Under the pieces are notes generated by a model that was not told the origin of the DNA, searched no databases, and saw only the letters and a list, made by a program, of their open reading frames with translations. A stretch of 64,000 nucleotides of DNA from Rhyacichthys aspro. Lineage: Eukaryota; Chordata; Actinopteri; Gobiiformes; Rhyacichthyidae. Both the position numbers and the translations under genes were made by a program. The stretch is taken from NCBI GenBank assembly GCA_036850595.1, contig CM072159.1, positions 28,812,280-28,876,279 on the forward strand. The letters run 5' to 3'. Shown in pieces: positions 59,241 through 64,000 of this stretch. Every line of letters starts with the position of its first letter. Positions within the stretch are counted from its first letter, which is position 1.

Positions 59241-60113
59241 GCAGCTCACATTCACACAAACTTTGGGAACTCAAAAGGAAAGGATTAGCAGCTTTTTTTT
59301 CCATTTTTAATACAAGTTCCTTTGAAAACAGTGCTGCTCTTTAGAGTCTGTGAATCATTGGTGTTTAACTCAAACGCTGTTGTGTCAATTTAATGTTTTC
59401 TGGAGCAGTTTCTTTGAATGTATTTCAAAATATCCAATTAGAAATTTTCTTCAAGACAGTAAAAAAATAAAAATAAATCTTAGAGTAAACTCCACATAGT
59501 AGACGTCTTACAAACAGACTCTTGTGGATAAAACATGAAGCACACATTCTCTGTTGGATTAAACACAGCGCACATTAGTGTCATGAAATAGTTGCTTAAA
59601 ATGTATAAAACCTGAACGTAACCCACTGTTTATTTGGGAAGTTCAATGTCTATAGCATGCAGAGGTAATTTTTGCTTTAAAGTCATTCTGTATTATTAAG
59701 GATCTGCTGCTTGACACTTACACAATAGAGCTTTTCAAATGGGAAAGAGTTCAGCAGTTCATTTAGTTAAACCAATAGACACAATCCAGTTATGATGCAA
59801 CCAAAGATGCCAATTCACTTGCGCTCTGAAAAAAGTCTTAACTTTTACAAGTGGTTTTTGTGGTGCCTTCAAAATGCCGTCCATGTACAAAGGTGATTTT
59901 TGTGGTAAATATTTTCCTGCTTGTGCTTCACACATCCTTGTTAGAAAAAAAACTGTTTTCACATCAGCCAGAGGCAAGCATCTTCTCTCATAAATGTGTT
60001 AATGGACAAACACTAATTATTTCAATAACAGGCGAGCAACTATAAAGATATTTCATCAGGCATTATTTCGTATTCATTCTCCTCAGCGCCTCTCATTCTC
60101 CCGTTTGATTATG

Positions 60114-60133
60114 CGTGTGTGTGTGTGTGTGTG
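60114..60133 (+). repeat. (GT)n microsatellite
   Basis: About 20 bases of GT. Confidence 0.9.
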
Positions 60134-60219
60134 CTTATGTGAATTTGACAGATGTAACACAGTCACTGAGCAGTCTTGAGACACAGTGGTCACACTTAAT
60201 TTCTCATGCCAGTGATGCA

Positions 60220-60330
60220 CTAATGAATCAACACGCGTTTGCCTGTCAGCGCCGAGGGTCGTGGTAAAATGTACCGTCGTGTCGTTTCGCTAAAGTGCTA
60301 TTTTAAATACAGCTGGATGTTTTCAGATAA
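60220..60330. promoter_or_regulatory. Candidate conserved element in intron 2 (weak)
   Basis: CpG-bearing island containing CTAATGAATCAACACGCG and TACCGTCGTGTCGTTTCGC. It differs in composition from the AT-rich surroundings. Confidence 0.27.
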
Positions 60331-60780
60331 GGACGGCCCACAGCTTTTATTAAAATGGGGAGTGTTTTATTTCTTATAAGGCTCTTTATGACAAATAATA
60401 GGTTTTATTTTGCCACTCATTTGTTAAGTAATTATATGTCCATATGGCATTTAATTCCAAAGCTTGTGGATTTGTAAAGTAGGCTTTCTTATGGGTGTAG
60501 GGTCATATTTAGAGAATTTGAAATAATTTACCAATAATACAAGACTAATTTGTGTTTTTTTGTTAACATGGGGTTTTCATATGTTTATTTTGTCCATTTA
60601 AAAAGAGAAAGATTTTTCATTATGTAAAATTATGTTGCAGTTAATGCAGTTACAAGAAAGATGCATTTAATCAGAGTCAGAATGGGTTTTTTAAAAAAAC
60701 AAAATAGTGAGCATTAGCTGCTAAACCAGTGTTTTTAAAGTGCGTGAACCACAATATTGCTCACATTTGTAAAACTAAAC

Positions 60781-61261
60781 GAGACATGTCAAACCCAAGG
60801 CCCGAGGGCTAAATCTGGGCTACTGTACGCTTTCAATTGGCCCGCCATTAAATCACATTAGTCCAGTAAAACAATGGCATCACTGCTCCTATAACTGAGG
60901 CATGAATGAGGCATGTTTATTATGATATGGCTGTTTCATTAGAAACATGCAGATGACTAGACTGTTACTAGATCAGTCAAAAAATATTGTCTCTAATCAT
61001 GAATTATTATTAGTTTTTAACTTACTTTTTTGATAAAGTACTTCCTATTCAAGCTGTAATTGGAGATTATTCAACATTATGTTTGCTACTAAATGATCAA
61101 ATTAATATATTCATTTGTTTCTTGTTGAACAAAAGTGAATATGTTAAATAGGGAACACTTTTTTTATTTAGAAGAAAAAAGACAATGATCAACCTGTATG
61201 GCCTGTGACATGAGTCTCCTTTACCTGTGTGGCCCATGGAGAAATGAGTTTGACAGCACTG
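60781..61261. mobile_element. Probable hAT-like non-autonomous element, old
   Basis: The left end reads GAGACATGTCAAACCCAAGG and the right end, inward, CAGTGCTGTCAAACTCATTT, a diverged inverted pair of the TGTCAAACTCA type also seen at 1928-2238. The candidate 8-bp flanks AACTAAAC and CTCAAGAC match at only 4 positions, so the insertion is old or the ends are off by a few bases. AT-rich interior, no transposase. Confidence 0.5.
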
Positions 61262-61571
61262 CTCAAGACGCATTTGTAGTAGGTAGTATTATAAGTGCAC
61301 AAGCCACTGCCAATTTCCAAATCAAAGCTGCACCGTTGGAGCTCCTGCACATTGTTGGAACAGGAGGATAAAAGTAATAGACGCTTGCTTGCTTGTCCCA
61401 GCCTGAGGGACCTCCGAGTCAAAACTGACAGCGTCTGTGTTTAGCCCTGGCATGTAAAAGGATTTGCGGTGTGTGTGTGCGTACTCAAGTTGTGCATGTC
61501 GTGAAGATTGGCAGCTCTGGCGTCAAACTAAGTCTTACCCCCCTGCAGGAGCGATCAGTGACATTTACCAC

Positions 61572-61588
61572 TGTGTGTGTGTGTGTGG
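61572..61588 (+). repeat. (GT)n microsatellite, short
   Basis: About 16 bases of GT; another GT tract lies near 61470. Confidence 0.85.
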
Positions 61589-62150
61589 ATATATTTATTT
61601 GTGTGTTTTTTAGTTGAGCATCTGTATCCAGCTCTTCCTACTGCCACATTGTCCACGCCTTGATCCACGACGACGCGCCAAGCATCAAATGTTGTTTTTC
61701 ACACATACACCTTGCAAAGCCCGAGACATGTCATGATGTGGAAAGAAATAGACTGTCTTGTGTTGGGCAACAGCGAAGGAGGAAGGGAGGAAAATGAATC
61801 GGAAAAAAAAAAAACATGAACAGCGGCATCTGTGCTGGCTGTAGGAAAAAAAATAGCATTTTTTTCTGTTTTTTCTGGCAAGAGTTAAGTGTTTTTAAAC
61901 CAACCTCCCCTCACAGATGAGCTTAAGAAGACAAAAGTTGTTTAATTCGGTTCCATTGCAGAGGCAGTAAAGGGATAAAGAGAGTGAGGCGCAATTTTTA
62001 CTTTGTTCCAGTCATTTGGAAGAGAATTGACATCTGCAAACTAAAGGCAGAACCGCCCACACTGCCAGCCTGCCACATAGAAATATAAATACATACATGC
62101 AGCCACTCACACACACCTACAGGCTATGTGCACTCGCTGTGGCACGCATG

Positions 62151-62171
62151 CACACACACACACACACACAA
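62151..62171 (+). repeat. (CA)n microsatellite
   Basis: About 21 bases of CA. Confidence 0.92.
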
Positions 62172-62439
62172 CATGGCATGGCACAACCTGCTACACATAT
62201 ATTAACATTTACAGTAGCCAAAGTTCCTGTTAAGAATAAATGCATGTTGATGAGAAAAGTTTGGGGAGCCATGTTAGAGCACGACAGCGCGGTGACACCA
62301 CTTTACAAAACACAATCTGCCTTTTTAGTCGTTTTGGACGTTGTAAAGGGTAAAAATGTCAGCGAGGCGCGTGGATTATATGCAGGGAGGTTGATGGCAG
62401 GAAAACATAAGCCATTTAAGTTGCCTTCAGGATAAGACT

Positions 62440-62690
62440 GTCTGACTTCACACATAAATAATGTCACGGGCCTTAATGGAGCGGGCCTTTGAAGAAGCCA
62501 CGACTCCCTGCTAATTCCCTTTGATTGGGAAATGACCTTCATTGTTGGCCGCCGCAAGATGACATCTCCCTGGCAGGTTTTTCGACAAGAGCCAAGTGAT
62601 GTGACAACCCTGCTAACCCAGCCACCCCCATCTAAGCCTCCCGACGCTATCTAACTACGCTTCCCCCATCGCGCTCTCCTGTATATTCTT
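62440..62690. promoter_or_regulatory. Candidate conserved element in intron 2
   Basis: Complex island with ACATAAATAATGTCACGG, GGCCTTAATGGAGCGGGCC, CCTGCTAATTCCC and TTGTTGGCCGCCGCAAG words between 62452 and 62558. Inferred from composition and motif content. Confidence 0.33.
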
Positions 62691-62759
62691 CCGTTTGTTT
62701 TGTTTGCTACATCTTTCTCACAAGAAAAGAAGCAAGGAAGAGTGCGGCTGTTTTAAGTA

Positions 62760-63120
62760 GGCACTGGATTAGATAAATGGGAAGTGACAGGTGTGACCGC
62801 TGCCTTCAAGATGCCTGCCTTCCTCCCCGTCGCCCTCTTTCTCTATCTTTCTGTCAACTCGTTCGCTCATTTCCTCTAATAACATCGCCTCACTCTCTCG
62901 TTTCCTCCTCGACTTACACTCTTTCTCGTTGTATTTGCGTGTCGTGCCGGTGATGATGCAACCCGTAATTACAATGCGGCTCGTTTCAAGTCTGAATTTG
63001 CCTAATCTAAAGAACAAATGTAAGACGGGGGCAGGTTGGGTCTTCACTTGGTCAGGTGCTCCGGGCAGAAAAGAGTCTTTCAGAGCTGCAAGATCATAAG
63101 ACACTGTTTCCATCACGGTT
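62760..63120. promoter_or_regulatory. Candidate conserved element in intron 2
   Basis: Begins with GGATTAGATAAATGGG and GTGACAGGTGTGACCGC (about 62765-62800), passes a CT-rich centre, and ends with TGATGATGCAACCCGTAATT, ACAATGCGGCTCG and a GCCTAATCTAAAG stretch (62950-63012). The 115-residue - strand frame over it has no family resemblance. Confidence 0.35.
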
Positions 63121-64000
63121 CGGCTCTCAGCAGCATATTAGGTTCAGTTAGTGAATGAATCTAATCCCAACTATCCATCAACACCCTCATACAATCTCTC
63201 TCTGCCACAATACAGGTAAAAGAACTCTGGGCAAATGAGTGAATTATTGAAAGTGCTGACTTATTCAGAGGCTGCAAACACACACTGCTCCAAAGAGAGA
63301 GTCAATGGAGTGGAAAAAACGCCAGGTGATAATGGTCGGCTGTACCTCTCATATACAGTTGGGCAAAGCATCTTCAGTGTTATTCGATATATTTGATGAA
63401 AGACTGACAAACAGTACTGGAAATGAGAAAAAAAGATAAGGTTTGTATGTTTCCTGGTTTCAGACACTAAAAAATACACCAGTACAAAACTTTAAATTAG
63501 CCTATGGAGCAAAAAAACATCATTAAGATACAGTCTATGTAGCAAGTGATGCTAATAGTCCGTAAAGTGCTGGTGTCCCAGGTTGTGTGCCCCATATTGT
63601 AGTGGGATTTCTTCAACTAAGTTCATTATATAGAAACGAGCCCAACCACAGTCTCAGTATAGAAGTTGGTCTTAGGTATAATGATATATTTAAAAAGAAC
63701 ATTTTAAATTAGGTCAAATGAGCTCGGTAAATGATCAGGTAGTAAAATAGCTGACTAACCAGTTATCTAGGTATTCATTTGTGTTAAGATAAGTACAATG
63801 AGACCTGAAATATTGCTGTGAACTTCAGAAGGTGGTGTCAATAGGAGACAAGCCCTCTCTTCTGCATAAGATTTTATATCAGCAACTAATTCCCATGAAA
63901 AAAACGATCAGAAGTAAACAGAGGAAGTAATGTGGGGTTCATATGACCCAGTGTGGACTGTGATCTCTGTATTAAGTCCCACTTCCACCAGCAGCCTTTG
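63121..64000. other. Intron 2 sequence, nothing recognised
   Basis: AT-rich, no recognised repeats, exons or motif clusters up to the window end. Confidence 0.5.

Larger units (their letters stand above)
54747..64000 (+). other. sox5: sox5 intron 2, 5' part
   Basis: Starts with GTAAGA and continues past the window end. The next exon, expected to begin with a Met-Glu-Val-type sequence and reach the GTPERRKGSL region, was not found. No other gene is recognised. Confidence 0.85.

Overview
This window reads as nuclear DNA of a teleost fish, probably a percomorph. It is moderately AT-rich, has very little coding sequence, carries several (CA)n, (GT)n, (GAA)n and (AAAAT)n tracts, and contains decayed Tc1/mariner, hAT-type and tRNA-SINE insertions of the kinds common in fish. 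Nothing looks bacterial, organellar or plasmid-like. The fish assignment rests on the repeats and on one recognisable vertebrate gene; the species is not determined.

The only protein-coding gene I can support is the 5' part of sox5 (SoxD transcription factor) on the + strand. A GC- and GA-rich promoter and 5'UTR lies at about 39.3-39.76 kb. Coding exon 1 (39765-39802) encodes MLTEPELPQECN plus two bases of an Arg codon. Intron 1 is 14,748 bp. Coding exon 2 (54551-54746) encodes the MSSKRPASPYGG N-terminal block and ends in phase 0 after an Asn-Thr pair. The joined reading frame matches the known N-terminus of vertebrate SOX5 (human MLTDPDLPQEFER then MSSKRPASPYGE). The coiled-coil and HMG-box exons lie beyond 64 kb.

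The rest is non-coding. Positions 1-39.3 kb are upstream (or hold distal alternative 5' exons that I cannot recognise). 39.8-54.55 kb is intron 1, and 54.75-64 kb is the start of intron 2. Both flanks and introns contain islands of complex, GC-balanced sequence rich in homeodomain (TAATTA, GATTA) and SOX (WWCAAWG) words, set in AT-rich DNA. This is what a developmental-regulator locus with many conserved non-coding elements usually looks like. I list these islands as candidates only, because no alignment could be run. The most striking are 7.88-8.06 kb (four TAATTA words), 9.63-10.13 kb (an inverted repeat containing opposed SOX half-sites), 20.2-20.35 kb (opposed ATTGTT/AACAAT sites), 27.29-27.41 kb and 57.78-57.86 kb.

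Mobile DNA includes a 644-bp hAT-type element with a perfect 8-bp target duplication (11538-12181). Two further hAT-like miniature elements share a roughly 22-bp minisatellite in opposite orientations (1928-2238 and 7003-7564). There is also a tRNA-SINE with a perfect 13-bp target duplication (21678-21962), a Tc1-type 5' fragment with a frameshifted transposase start (14061-14416), and a MITE with short terminal inverted repeats (38633-39046). I found no CRISPR array, rRNA, functional tRNA gene or clearly new biological system. The interest lies in the sox5 regulatory landscape and the minisatellite-bearing hAT family.
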